From contig NC_017030.1 in NCBI RefSeq assembly GCF_000255295.1, positions 124,001-188,000 on the forward strand: a DNA stretch of 64,000 bases, written 5' to 3'. Position 1 is the first letter of the stretch. Every line of letters starts with the position of its first letter. Positions 52,910 through 62,155 of the stretch are shown one piece after another. The DNA comes from Corallococcus coralloides DSM 2259 (GTDB lineage Bacteria; Myxococcota; Myxococcia; Myxococcales; Myxococcaceae). A program made the position numbers and the translations under genes. A model generated the notes under the pieces. The model did no database searches and was not told the DNA's origin. It worked only from the letters and a program-made list of their open reading frames with translations.

Positions 52910-55900
52910 ATGTCTCACCCCCCCTCCTGTCAGACCTCCCCCCGGGCGGATGCCCCGGACGCAGACACGTCTCCGGGCATGGATCCGGAAGTGGTGGGGC
53001 GCCGGTACCGCATCCTCGACCTGCTGGGGCGCGGCGGCGCGGGCACCGTGTGGCGCGCGCAGGACGGGCTGTCCGGGCCGGTGGCCCTCAAGCGGCTGCA
53101 CAAGACGGTGGCGGACCTGGCGCGGCGGCCTGGCCGGGGCACCCCTTCCGCCTTCGCCACCCAGGGCATGGCGCTGTCTCTGGCCCATGAGTTCCAGACG
53201 CTGGTGTCGCTGCGCCACCCGCACGTCATCCGCGTGCTGGACTACGGCTTCGACGCGGAGGGCCGGCCCTACCTGGCCATGGACCTGCTGGAGGACGCGC
53301 GCACGCTGGTGGAGGCCGGCACGGACGCGCCCCTGACGGTGCAGGTGGGGCTGCTCATCCAGACGCTCCAGGCGCTCGCGTACCTGCACCGGCGCGGCAT
53401 CATCCACCGAGACCTGAAGCCCGGGAACGTGCTGGTGGTGCGCGGCCAGGTGAAGGTGCTGGACTTCGGCCTGGCCGTGGGCCGCGACCAGCAGGGCCGC
53501 CGCGCGCAGCCCGCGGGCACCCCCGGCTACCTGGCCCCGGAGCTCTTCGAGGACCAGCCCCCTTCCGAGCTGACCGACCTCTTCGGCTTCGGTGCCATGG
53601 CGTGCCAGATGTTCTTCGGCCGGCTGCCCCACGCGGGCCAGGTGTTCGCGACGCCCGGCTTCCCGCCCGCGCTCAAGGCCCTGCTGGAGCAGCTGGTGGC
53701 GCCCGAGGCCCACCGCCGTCCGCGCGACGCGGAGGCCGTCATCACCGCGCTGTGCGACGCCGTGGGCCAGCCCCGGCCCGCCGAGTCCGCCGCCACGCGC
53801 GAGAGCTTCCTCCAGTCCGCGCGCTTCGTGGGCCGCGTGGCGGAGCGCGAGCACCTGACGGACGTGCTCGACGCGGCGCTCGCGGGCCAGGGCGGCGCGT
53901 GGCTCATCAGCGGCGAGAGCGGCGTGGGCAAGTCGCGCCTCCTGGAAGAGGTGCGCTCGCTGGCGCTGGTTCGCGGCGCGATGGTGCTGCGCGGTCAGGC
54001 GGTGGACACCGGCGGCGTGCCCTACCAGGAGTGGCGCGCGGTGCTGCGCTGGCTGCCCATGCTCACGGAGCTGTCCGACCGCGAGGCGCGCGTGCTCCGG
54101 CCGCTGGTGCCGGACCTGGAGGCGCTGCTGGACCGCCAGGTGCCCGCCGCGCCGGAGCTGGACGCGGACATGGCGCAGCTGCGCCTGCACCAGACGGTGG
54201 AGGACCTCTTCGCCCGCCTGTCGCAGCCCACCGTCGTCATCCTGGAGGACCTGCACCAGGCGCACGCCGAATCGCTCCAGCTCCTCGCGCAGCTGGCGGC
54301 GAGGGCGCCGGGGCTGCCACTGCTGCTGCTCGTGAGCTTCCGCGACGACGAGTCCCCGCAGCTGCCGGAGCACCTGCCCGGCACCCGCGTGCTGCGGCTG
54401 CAACGGCTGAACGCGGAGGAGATCGCCCAGCTGGGCGAGTCCATGCTGGGCGCCGTCGGCCGCCGGCCCGACGTGGTGGAGCTGCTGCGCCGCGAGTCGG
54501 AGGGCAACCCGTTCCTGCTGGTGGAGGTGGTGCGCGCGCTGGCGGAGGACGCGGGTGGCCTGGACCGGCTGGGCGCCGTCGCGTTGCCCCAGCGCGTGTG
54601 GGCGGGCGGCATGCGCGCGCTGGTGCAGCGCCGGCTGGAGAAGGTGCCTCGGGAGGCGCGAGAGCTGCTGGACGTGGCGGCGCTGCTGGGCCGGGAGCTG
54701 GACCTGGCGGTGCTGGAGCGGGCCGCGCCCGGCGTGGACGTGGAGGCGTGGCTCACCGACTGCGCCGCGGCGGCGGTGCTGGACGTGGCCGACGGCCGCT
54801 GGCGCTTCGCGCACGACAAGCTGCGCGAGCGGTTGCTGGAGGACCTGTCCCCGGCGATCCGTCCCGTGCTTCATCGACGCGCGGCCCTGGCGCTGGAGGC
54901 GGCCCACCCCACGGGGCATGCCGCCGCGCTGTCGTACCACTGGGGTCAGGCAGGGGACGCGGCTCGCGAATCGCATCACGCGCGGCTCGCGGGCGAGGAG
55001 GCGCTGGCGGTGGGGGCGTGCCGGGAAGCGCTGCCGCTGCTCTCGCGGGCGCTGGCGGTCGCGCCCCAGGCCACGCCGCTGGAGCGGGGCCGCGTGGAGG
55101 CGCTGCTCGCGGAGGCGCGCTTCCAGCTGGGGGACCTGGAGGCCTTCCGCGCGCACGCGGAGGCAGCGCTCGCGCACTTCGGCTGGCGCGTGCCCTCGTC
55201 TCGCGTGGCGTGGGTGCTGGGCACGCTGACGCAGGCGCTGGCTCGGCTGGCGCAGAGTGCTCGGCCGGACGCGTACGTGGATGATTCCAGGCGGCGCCGG
55301 GAGACGCGGCGGGTGGCGGGCCGGCTGCTGATGCGGCTCACCGACGCGTTCATCTACGCGCAGGAGGCGCTGCCGGTGCTCTGGAGCGGCCTGCGCATGC
55401 TCAACCTGTGCGAGCCCGCGGGGCCCACGCCGGAGCTGGCGCGCGGCTACACGGTGATGGCGGTGGTGGCGGGCACGGTGCCGGTGCACCGCGTGGCGGA
55501 CGCGTGGGTGAAGCGGGCGCAGGAGGTGGCCGAGAGCGTGGGCCGCCCGGCGGACCTGGCCTACGTGCTCAACCGCAACGCGGTGTGCGCGGTGTACCAG
55601 GCGCGCTGGCAGGACGTGGAGACGTGGCTTTCGCGGGCGACGGCCATCGTGGACTCGGTGGGGGACCTGCGGCTGGCGGAGGAGTGCCGCGCGCTGCTCA
55701 CCGTGTCCGCCATGTACCGGGGCCAGTTCGCTCGGGGCCTTCCGCTGATGGACTGGCTGGAGGCGTCCGCGGTGCGCCGGGGCTCGGCGCAGACGCAGCA
55801 CTGGGCCCAGCATTATCGCGCGCACATGTTGCTGCGGCTGGGCGAGCACGCTCGGGCCCGCGTGGCGCTGGAGCCGGCGCTCGCGTGGACGGAGGCGCAT

Positions 55901-56458
55901 GGCGGCGCCACCGACCGCATCATCACGGACGGCACGCTGGCGCTCTTGTGTCTTCGAGAGGGCGACGCGGCGGGGGCTCGCGCGGCGGCGGAGAAGGCGC
56001 TGGTGCGGCTGTCCGCGGGCAAGCCGGTGGCGCACTTCGTCTACTTCGGCGCGACGGCGGTGGCGGAGGTGCTGCTCACGCTGTGGGCGCGCGAGACGCC
56101 CGGGCCCGGCTTGCAGGCGCTCACGCACAGCGCTCGGGCCGCGCTCCAGGCGGTGGAGGGCTTCGCGCGGGTGTTCCCCTTCGGCGAGCCCGCCGCGTGG
56201 CTGTGGCGCGGCTGCGAGGCGTGGCTCGCGGGGAAGCATCGCAAGGCCTTCCGCGCGTGGAAGCGCTGCATCGCGGAGTCGGATGCGCGGGGCATGCCCT
56301 ACGAGGCGGCTCGCGCGCGGCTGGAGTGGGCGCGGCACCTGCCCGCGGACGACGCGGAGCGCGCGGGGTTGCTGCGGCGGGCGGCGGAGGACTTCACCCG
56401 GCTGGGGGCGCGCGAGGACCTGGCGCGGACCCTGGCCGAACAGGGGACGGCAGGGTGA
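52910..56458 (+). CDS. Ser/Thr protein kinase-AAA ATPase-TPR regulator
   Basis: 1182 residues. Kinase domain ~30-290: GRGGAGTVWRA glycine loop, Lys61 in VALKRLHKT, catalytic Asp168 in HRDLKPGNVLV, DFGLAVG, and GTPGYLAPELFE. An ATPase domain (AAA-16/MalT-like) follows with Walker A GESGVGKSRLLEE near residue 334, Walker B VVILEDLHQAHAE and a LLLVSFRDDE sensor. The rest, to 1182, is TPR-like helical repeat. Such fusions (PknB-type plus predicted ATPase) are abundant in myxobacteria and act as signalling hubs. The ATG at 52910 is used; a second ATG at 52979 lacks a ribosome site. The methyltransferase gene starts 7 bases later. Confidence 0.92.
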   Translation: MSHPPSCQTSPRADAPDADTSPGMDPEVVGRRYRILDLLGRGGAGTVWRAQDGLSGPVALKRLHKTVADLARRPGRGTPSAFATQGMALSLAHEFQTLVSLRHPHVIRVLDYGFDAEGRPYLAMDLLEDARTLVEAGTDAPLTVQVGLLIQTLQALAYLHRRGIIHRDLKPGNVLVVRGQVKVLDFGLAVGRDQQGRRAQPAGTPGYLAPELFEDQPPSELTDLFGFGAMACQMFFGRLPHAGQVFATPGFPPALKALLEQLVAPEAHRRPRDAEAVITALCDAVGQPRPAESAATRESFLQSARFVGRVAEREHLTDVLDAALAGQGGAWLISGESGVGKSRLLEEVRSLALVRGAMVLRGQAVDTGGVPYQEWRAVLRWLPMLTELSDREARVLRPLVPDLEALLDRQVPAAPELDADMAQLRLHQTVEDLFARLSQPTVVILEDLHQAHAESLQLLAQLAARAPGLPLLLLVSFRDDESPQLPEHLPGTRVLRLQRLNAEEIAQLGESMLGAVGRRPDVVELLRRESEGNPFLLVEVVRALAEDAGGLDRLGAVALPQRVWAGGMRALVQRRLEKVPREARELLDVAALLGRELDLAVLERAAPGVDVEAWLTDCAAAAVLDVADGRWRFAHDKLRERLLEDLSPAIRPVLHRRAALALEAAHPTGHAAALSYHWGQAGDAARESHHARLAGEEALAVGACREALPLLSRALAVAPQATPLERGRVEALLAEARFQLGDLEAFRAHAEAALAHFGWRVPSSRVAWVLGTLTQALARLAQSARPDAYVDDSRRRRETRRVAGRLLMRLTDAFIYAQEALPVLWSGLRMLNLCEPAGPTPELARGYTVMAVVAGTVPVHRVADAWVKRAQEVAESVGRPADLAYVLNRNAVCAVYQARWQDVETWLSRATAIVDSVGDLRLAEECRALLTVSAMYRGQFARGLPLMDWLEASAVRRGSAQTQHWAQHYRAHMLLRLGEHARARVALEPALAWTEAHGGATDRIITDGTLALLCLREGDAAGARAAAEKALVRLSAGKPVAHFVYFGATAVAEVLLTLWARETPGPGLQALTHSARAALQAVEGFARVFPFGEPAAWLWRGCEAWLAGKHRKAFRAWKRCIAESDARGMPYEAARARLEWARHLPADDAERAGLLRRAAEDFTRLGAREDLARTLAEQGTAG

Positions 56459-56465
56459 CGAAGCG

Positions 56466-57329
56466 ATGATGTGGCTGCGGGATGTGGCGTTGCTGGCATG
56501 CCCGGATTGCCGGGGCCAGCTGGTGTGGCACGGGCAGAGCGAGGACGACCGGCTGGACGAGGGACGGCTGCTCTGCGGCGGCTGCGGCGAGACGTGGAAG
56601 GTGGAGGACGGGCTCGCCCGGCTGTACCGCGAGGACCGCGTGCAGGGCACGGACCGCCTGATGCGCCACATCTACGACGGGCTGCCCGCGCTGCACGACC
56701 CGCTGACGGCGGTGCTGACGCCGCTGTTCCAGTCCGTCTCCGAGTCGCGGATGCGCGACGGGTACATGCGCAGGCTGGAGCTGGGCGCGCTCAAGCCGCG
56801 CGACGACGGACAGCCCGTGCGCGTGCTGGAGGTGGGCGTGGGCGCGGGCGCGAACCTGCCTCGCATCCGGGGCGCGCTGCCGCCGGGCCTGCCCGTGGAG
56901 GTGTGGGGCCTGGACCTGAGCACCGGCATGCTGGCGCAGTGTGAGAAGCGGCTGCGCAAGGGCCGCGGCGTGAAGGACACGCGGCTGCTGGTGGCGGACG
57001 CGCACGCGCTCCCGTTCAAGGACGGCCTTTTCGACCGCGTCTTCCATGTCGGCGGGATTGGGAGCTACCGCCAGCCCGCGGTGGCGCTGCGGGAGATGGC
57101 GCGCGTGGCGCGGCCCGGCACGCCGCTGGTGGTGGTGGACGAGCAGCTGGACGCGGCCTTCCGCCCGTCGCTGTTCCAGCGCGCCGCGTTCCGCGCCCTC
57201 ACGTTCTACACGCGTGACGCGAAGAGCCCCCGCGACCTGCTGCCTCGGAACGCCGAAGACGTCATCGAGGAACAGGTGTCACCGTTCTACTACTGCCTCA
57301 CGTTCCGCGTTCCGGCCGTCACGGGTTGA
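56466..57329 (+). CDS. SAM-dependent methyltransferase with N-terminal zinc ribbon
   Basis: 287 residues, MMWLRDVALLACPDCRGQLV. The N-terminus is a Trm112-like zinc ribbon (CPDCRGQL...CGGCGETWKVEDGLARLYR). The class I methyltransferase domain follows: motif I VLEVGVGAGANLP, WGLDLSTGMLAQCEKRL, ADAHALPFKDGLFDRVFHVG, and MARVARPGTPLVVVDEQL. The substrate is not evident; UbiE-like small-molecule methylation is typical of this fold. It is downstream of the Ser/Thr kinase with a 7-base gap, so co-expression is likely. Its 3' end overlaps the convergent SDR gene by 11 bases. Confidence 0.88.
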   Translation: MMWLRDVALLACPDCRGQLVWHGQSEDDRLDEGRLLCGGCGETWKVEDGLARLYREDRVQGTDRLMRHIYDGLPALHDPLTAVLTPLFQSVSESRMRDGYMRRLELGALKPRDDGQPVRVLEVGVGAGANLPRIRGALPPGLPVEVWGLDLSTGMLAQCEKRLRKGRGVKDTRLLVADAHALPFKDGLFDRVFHVGGIGSYRQPAVALREMARVARPGTPLVVVDEQLDAAFRPSLFQRAAFRALTFYTRDAKSPRDLLPRNAEDVIEEQVSPFYYCLTFRVPAVTG

Positions 57330-58152
57330 GCACCAGGTCCAGCAGCTTCAGTGTCATGCCGCCCGTGAAGTCGATGGTGGCGCCGTTGAACCACGCGGCG
57401 TCATCGCCCACGAGCACGGTGACGAAGCGGGCCACCTCTTCCAGCGTGCCCATGCGCCCCGCGGGGTTCATGGCCGCGTGGCGCGCCTCCAGTCGGGCCA
57501 GTGCCTCCGGTGAGTAGACGTGCCGCAGCGCGGGCGTCATCACCGTGCCGAACTTGAGCAGGTTGACGCGGTGGCCCTTCGGGCCCAGCTCCATGGCCAG
57601 GTGGCGCACGTACATCTCCAGCGAGGCCTTGGCGGCGCTGATGAGGCCGGTGTTGCCCAGGTGCGTTTCATCCAGTGGGTTCTGGAGGCCCAGCAGGCGC
57701 GCGTCCGGGGCCAGCAGGTCGCGCTGAACCAGCGCCTGCGTCCAGTACACGAACGAGTGCGCCATGCAGTCGAAGGTGCGCTGGATGCGGCGCGGGTGCA
57801 GCCGGTCCGGGCCCTCGGAGAGGAAGTGCCCCACGGACGCGCCAGCGATGGCGTGCACGAACAGCTTCACGCTGCGGGGGCCCGCGCGCTGGAGCAGTTC
57901 GTCCGCGCCGGCCTCGGCGGCTTCGGGCGTGGAGGCATCCGCCTGCCGCAGGTGCACGTCCCGGCCCGCGTCGCGCACGCGGGCCTCCAGCTCCCGCGCG
58001 GTGTCCGGGTAGCGGCCCCGGTGCACGCCAAAGACGTTCAGCCCCGGCTTGCGCGCGACGGCCTCCGCGATGGCCGCACCCGAGCCGGAGGATGCGCCCA
58101 GGATGAGGGCCCACGCCGGGGAGGATCCGCCTGCTGCTGGTGGCTCGTGCAT
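57319..58152 (-). CDS. SDR-family protein lacking the catalytic tyrosine
   Basis: 277 residues from the ATG at 58150-58152 (MHEPPAAGGSSPAWALILGA). The Rossmann motif LILGASSGSGAAIAEAVARK is followed by FVHAIAGASVGHFLSEGPDR (like the enoyl-ACP reductase and FabI-type NNAG variant), then NPLDETHLGNTGLISAAKAS and KGHRVNLLKFGTVMTPAL. The conserved Lys is present but neither the YxxxK Tyr (Ile here) nor the FabI-type Tyr six or seven residues before Lys is found. It may be a divergent FabI/FabL-like reductase using another residue, or a non-catalytic NAD-binding protein. The C-terminal GGMTLKLLDLVLNP is normal. Confidence 0.82.
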   Translation of the reverse strand: MHEPPAAGGSSPAWALILGASSGSGAAIAEAVARKPGLNVFGVHRGRYPDTARELEARVRDAGRDVHLRQADASTPEAAEAGADELLQRAGPRSVKLFVHAIAGASVGHFLSEGPDRLHPRRIQRTFDCMAHSFVYWTQALVQRDLLAPDARLLGLQNPLDETHLGNTGLISAAKASLEMYVRHLAMELGPKGHRVNLLKFGTVMTPALRHVYSPEALARLEARHAAMNPAGRMGTLEEVARFVTVLVGDDAAWFNGATIDFTGGMTLKLLDLVLNP

Positions 58153-58206
58153 GGTGCTTCCATCATAGGAATCCGGACGCGGCGGGGCTGGGAGATCCCC
58201 CAAGCC

Positions 58207-58944
58207 TCACTGCCCGCGCAGGGGCCGGACGGCCTCGGCCACCAGCGCGGCGTTGTCCTCCGCGCGCTGGCCGTCCGGGAGCACGAGCGTGTCCTCCAGC
58301 CCGATGCGCGTGTCGAACCCGTGGCGCCGTGCCCACCCGAGCACGGCCCAGGCGCCTCCTTCCGAGCCGTGGACGAGCAGGGGCCGCGAGAGGCCCGTGG
58401 CGCGCAGCAGGTCCACCAGCGTCCGCGCCTCCTGACACGCGGCTTCTGGCTGGGAGGACTGCGTCTCCACGAGCACGCGCAGGCACTCCGGCGCGCGCGG
58501 CCAGGCCATGAGCCGCGGGACGTCCTCGGGGAACCACACCCCTGCCTCCACGCCGATGCCCGCGTCGAGCAGCGCGTCCGCGATGGCGTCCCAGCCGGGC
58601 TCGGACAGGTTGACGGAGGCGAAGTCGGGCCGGGTGCCGGCGGACAGCGCCTTCCAGCTGGCGATCCGCGCGTGGCGGGCCTTCACGTCCGGGAGGATCC
58701 AGGCGCCGGTGCTGACGCCCACGGGCACGCCCGGACAGGCGTGGCGGATGGCGGACACCGCCACACCGATGTCCGCCGCGTCCAGGGACTCGCCGCCGTG
58801 CGCCGCGCGTGGATGCACGTGGAATGCGCCCGCGCCCGCGCCGTGACAGGCGGCGGCGTCGCGTGCGAGCGCTTCGGGGAGGATGGGCAGTCGGGGATGA
58901 TCCGCGGCCGCGCGGGCCCCGTTGAGGCACACCTTGAGCAACAT
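58207..58944 (-). CDS. BKACE-family beta-keto acid cleavage enzyme
   Basis: 245 residues from the ATG at 58942-58944 (MLLKVCLNGARAAADHPRLP). The DUF849/BKACE signature is clear: CLNGAR at the N-terminus, GAGAFHVHPRAAHGGESLD with the Zn-binding HxH, GVPVGVSTGAWILPD, SVNLSEPGWD and VLVETQ. The family condenses a beta-keto acid with acetyl-CoA, releasing acetoacetate and a CoA ester (3-keto-5-aminohexanoate cleavage and relatives). At 245 residues it is shorter than the usual ~270-300, so a terminal segment is reduced. No lysine-fermentation genes are nearby. Confidence 0.85.
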   Translation of the reverse strand: MLLKVCLNGARAAADHPRLPILPEALARDAAACHGAGAGAFHVHPRAAHGGESLDAADIGVAVSAIRHACPGVPVGVSTGAWILPDVKARHARIASWKALSAGTRPDFASVNLSEPGWDAIADALLDAGIGVEAGVWFPEDVPRLMAWPRAPECLRVLVETQSSQPEAACQEARTLVDLLRATGLSRPLLVHGSEGGAWAVLGWARRHGFDTRIGLEDTLVLPDGQRAEDNAALVAEAVRPLRGQ

Positions 58945-59112
58945 GTGTGGGATGAAGCCACGAAAGACCCCCGCTCCACGGGCTTCGTGAAGTTGCTCCG
59001 TCCGCTGGTGGAAACCCCGCTGCACGAAGGGATGGGTGGGTTGTTCCCGGGTCCGTCCGCGTTTACCGATGAAGGACGCATCCCCAGCGCCGTGGAGAAG
59101 GAGTTTCCCATC

Positions 59113-59655
59113 GTGCGTCCCCCGGAGAAGGTCGTGTTCGGCCACACCGTCGAAGGCCTGCTGGTGACCCTGGATGGGCATCTGGAAGGCCCGCTCCGCC
59201 CGAGGTTGAAGGCCGTGGGCCTGGACCTGGACCAGAAGCTGGCGCCCGCCTATCCCCGGGACCAGTGGCACCAGATGTTGCTCCTGGGCGCGCAGGTGCT
59301 CTTTCCCCACCACTCCGTCGCGCAGGCGCACTGGCACCTGGGCCAGCGCTTCGTCACGGCCTACTTCTCCACCCGCATCGGCCGCGCGCTCCAGGGCGTG
59401 CTGAAGTTCCTGGGCCCCGCGCGCACGCTGGAGCGCACGACGCGCAACATGGCCTCCGGCAACAACTACCTGCACGTGGACGTGGAGCGCCTGGCCGCCA
59501 CCGACTACCGGCTCCGGGTGAACGAAGGGGGCCTCCACCCGGAGTTCATCGGGGCCCTGTGCCACTTCGGCACGCTGACCACCGGCGTGAAGGGACTCAC
59601 CACCGTGGTCGAGGGCCGCGAAGGGCCCGCCGCGACGTACCGGATGCGCTGGTAG
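59113..59655 (+). CDS. DUF2378 (TIGR02265)-type myxobacterial protein, copy 1
   Basis: 180 residues from the GTG at 59113 (MRPPEKVVFGHTVEGLLVTL), chosen because it aligns exactly with the start of the paralogue at 62156 and GAAGGAG lies upstream; the frame is open further 5'. Blocks shared with the paralogue are VVFGHTVEGLLVTLDGHLEG, ERLAATDYRLRVNEG and TLTTGVKGLTTVVEGREG. The fold is alpha/beta and the family is, as far as I know, restricted to myxobacteria, with no known function. No signal peptide. Confidence 0.82.
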   Translation: MRPPEKVVFGHTVEGLLVTLDGHLEGPLRPRLKAVGLDLDQKLAPAYPRDQWHQMLLLGAQVLFPHHSVAQAHWHLGQRFVTAYFSTRIGRALQGVLKFLGPARTLERTTRNMASGNNYLHVDVERLAATDYRLRVNEGGLHPEFIGALCHFGTLTTGVKGLTTVVEGREGPAATYRMRW

Positions 59656-59667
59656 CGGGCCCCGTGC

Positions 59668-61935
59668 TCAGCCGTGGGAGATGACGAACTCCTGCTCTCC
59701 CACGCGCACCTGGAGCAGGCGCTGGATGCCCGACCCCAGCTTCCACCGGATGGCGAGCTGATCCATCCACGCGACGAACGCGGTGACGCGGAAGTCGTCG
59801 CAGGCCAGGTCATCCAGGGCCGTGAACACCTGCTGCACGGCGGAGGTCGAGTCGTTCTCCGCGATGACGGCCTCCGAATGGATGGCCTTGTTCAGCGCGA
59901 TGAGCTTGTCGAGCAGGTCCCTCCAGAACACGTACACCTTCCCGTACGGCTGGCTCCCGATGTCGCCTCCGTAGCGCGAGGACTGCACGAGCACGTCCGA
60001 GAACGTGCCCGTGCCACCGGTCTGCTCCCAGTGCGACGCGACGAAGCCGTCCGCTCCCGCCTGGGTCTTCAGGTGCCAGGCCACGCTCGCCCTCGCCCGG
60101 TCGAGCGTCCAGTCCTTCGCGCCGTCCTTGAGGTACGCGTCCCAGAGCGGCGTGTAGAGCTCTTCCCGGCGCTGGAGGCTGGTGCGCACGGGCTGGCTGG
60201 CCCGGGGCAGGGCGCGCGCCAGGGCCCTGGCGAAGGCGTTGCGTTCGAAGGCGGGTTCGGAGCCCAGCTTCGCCAGCAGCCGCCGGAAGCTGGGGTTGTC
60301 CACGCGCAGGTCCAACCGCGTGACGGTCTTCGTTCCGGCGGGCGCCGCGCGGAAGAGACGGTCCACCAGCGCTGGCGCGTCCTCCGGACGGACCGCGCCC
60401 CAGACGGTGGCCCCGTCCACCGCGCGTTGGATGAGCTCCTTCGACAGGCCGTCCTCCACCTGGCTCTGGGCGAAGAAGGAGTATTCGAATTCGTCCGCGC
60501 TGGGCGTGAGGCTGAAGCGCGGCATCTGGGCGCTGAAGTCGAGCCCCCAGCGGGAGGTCTTCCCGTACAGCACACCCGAGCTCGTGTAGCTGCGCGCCCC
60601 CAGGAACGCGTAGCGGCGCGGGCCCTGCCGGTGGTCACGGGACGCGTGCTGGACGACGGCCTTGAGCTTCCGCCGGTCCTCCTGCGAGGCGAAGTTGACG
60701 TCGCGCCAGCCCAGGCCCAGGCCCCAGACGCGCTGGGACTCCACGGACTTCATGTGGAAGTAGCGCCGCAGCCAGGTGTCATTCACCCGGCGCTGGATGG
60801 AGGCCAGGTCACCGGAGACGAACGCGCCATGCGCGCCCGCCAGCTCCTCCACGGGCACCTCCAATTCCAGCAGCGTCGCGTCCTCGGTGCTGCGCGCGTA
60901 CTCGTATTCGAAGCCGGCCTTGAGTGAGCCGCTGACCACGCTCTCCACGAAGTCCTTCAGCTCTTCATACGCGGCCGTCACCGCCGAGACCGTGGGCTCC
61001 ACCGACTTGAGGAACCCCAGCTGCTTCAACAGCGCGGCGGCGACCTGGAGGAGCGCGGGCTGGAGCGAGCCCTGCTCCAGGCCTTCGACGAGCTTCAAGG
61101 CATCCTGCACCTTGGCGTCCACGGCGCTCAGGATGGAGGCGAGCAGCGGCGACGAGTACTCCAGTGACACGCCCGCGGACACGTGGACGGCCGCGGCGTC
61201 CGAGGTGGCCTTGCGGACCGACACGCGGAACGGCCCGCCGTCCTTCGGCCGGGAGAAGACGATGCGGAACTCGTCCTGGAGGGACACGGTGCCGCCGATG
61301 GACGCGCCCGCCTCCGCCTTCAGCTCGAACACCAGCTGCCCGGCCAGCCGCTTCGCGAGCGCCGCGACCAGGGACGTGCTGATGGCGGACCAGGACACCT
61401 TCACGCCGGCCTTCAGGGCCACGCACGTCTGGAATGACAGGGCATCACCGGGCTGGAGCGCCTGCACATCCCCCAGCACGAAGGGCAGGCGCAGGGACTT
61501 CACGTCCGAACCCAGCGCGGCCTCCAGGGTCTGGGTGGCGGCGTGGTGCCGGTAGTCCGCCACCTTCACCTGGAGCGCCCCGCCGCCGCTCAGCTCGACG
61601 AAGGGGAAGTGGCCCTGGCCGTTGGCCTCCGCGCTCAGCTCCGCCGCGTACTTCAGCCAGCACGCGGCCCCGTCCGGGGAGAAGAGGGGCTCCACCGAGG
61701 AGCCATCCAGCGTCTTCGGGGGCACGCCGATGATGCCGTACGCGTCCTTGTCGTTCCGGTCGTTGAAGAGCTCGACGGGGACCTTGAGGGTGCCCGTCAG
61801 GGACACCGCGCCGCCCTGGATGGGGATGGCCTTGTTGCCGTTCAGCTCCGCGTGGCCCAGCGCCTGTTCGTGCGCGGCGTTGCCCAGCGCGAGCTTGAGC
61901 GTGTTCACCGCGGGAATGTGGATGCTCCAGCTCAT
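59668..61935 (-). CDS. Large protein of unknown family between two DUF2378 genes
   Basis: 755 residues from the ATG at 61933-61935 (MSWSIHIPAVNTLKLALGNA), with GGGGGGC upstream. No signal peptide, transmembrane segment or known motif is seen. The first ~280 residues look beta-rich (GGAVSLTGTLKVPVELFNDR, RIVFSRPKDGGPFRVSVRKA); residues 280-350 are helical (SILSAVDAKVQDALKLVEGL, QVAAALLKQLGFLKSV); the rest is mixed, with WRDLLDKLIALNKAIHSEAV near the C-terminus. Codon bias and frame integrity over 2.3 kb confirm a real gene. It is convergent with the first DUF2378 gene (12 bases between) and divergent from the second. A phage-tail-, encapsulated- or pore-like structural role cannot be distinguished. 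Confidence 0.75.
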   Translation of the reverse strand: MSWSIHIPAVNTLKLALGNAAHEQALGHAELNGNKAIPIQGGAVSLTGTLKVPVELFNDRNDKDAYGIIGVPPKTLDGSSVEPLFSPDGAACWLKYAAELSAEANGQGHFPFVELSGGGALQVKVADYRHHAATQTLEAALGSDVKSLRLPFVLGDVQALQPGDALSFQTCVALKAGVKVSWSAISTSLVAALAKRLAGQLVFELKAEAGASIGGTVSLQDEFRIVFSRPKDGGPFRVSVRKATSDAAAVHVSAGVSLEYSSPLLASILSAVDAKVQDALKLVEGLEQGSLQPALLQVAAALLKQLGFLKSVEPTVSAVTAAYEELKDFVESVVSGSLKAGFEYEYARSTEDATLLELEVPVEELAGAHGAFVSGDLASIQRRVNDTWLRRYFHMKSVESQRVWGLGLGWRDVNFASQEDRRKLKAVVQHASRDHRQGPRRYAFLGARSYTSSGVLYGKTSRWGLDFSAQMPRFSLTPSADEFEYSFFAQSQVEDGLSKELIQRAVDGATVWGAVRPEDAPALVDRLFRAAPAGTKTVTRLDLRVDNPSFRRLLAKLGSEPAFERNAFARALARALPRASQPVRTSLQRREELYTPLWDAYLKDGAKDWTLDRARASVAWHLKTQAGADGFVASHWEQTGGTGTFSDVLVQSSRYGGDIGSQPYGKVYVFWRDLLDKLIALNKAIHSEAVIAENDSTSAVQQVFTALDDLACDDFRVTAFVAWMDQLAIRWKLGSGIQRLLQVRVGEQEFVISHG

Positions 61936-62155
61936 GATGCCCCCCAACCATGGAATGCCCCTGTCCCAGGGGCCGGTGAGCAATCATTGACGTGGGGCCT
62001 GCCTGGACGCTTCTGACGGCGGGGAGGTGTGACTGTCCTCACCGTGAAATCGTCATCGCCCCGGGGATGTAGGGGTTGTCCACGAGTCCGTGTTCGAACT
62101 AACCAGGGGGCACCCAAGCCACGTCATCCCCCGAGACGTGGCGGAGGAGCCCCTC

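Noticed and set aside
52847-56671. A 1274-codon antisense frame under the Ser/Thr kinase
   Set aside because: Composition is His/Arg/Gln-rich with no motif; the sense kinase is intact.
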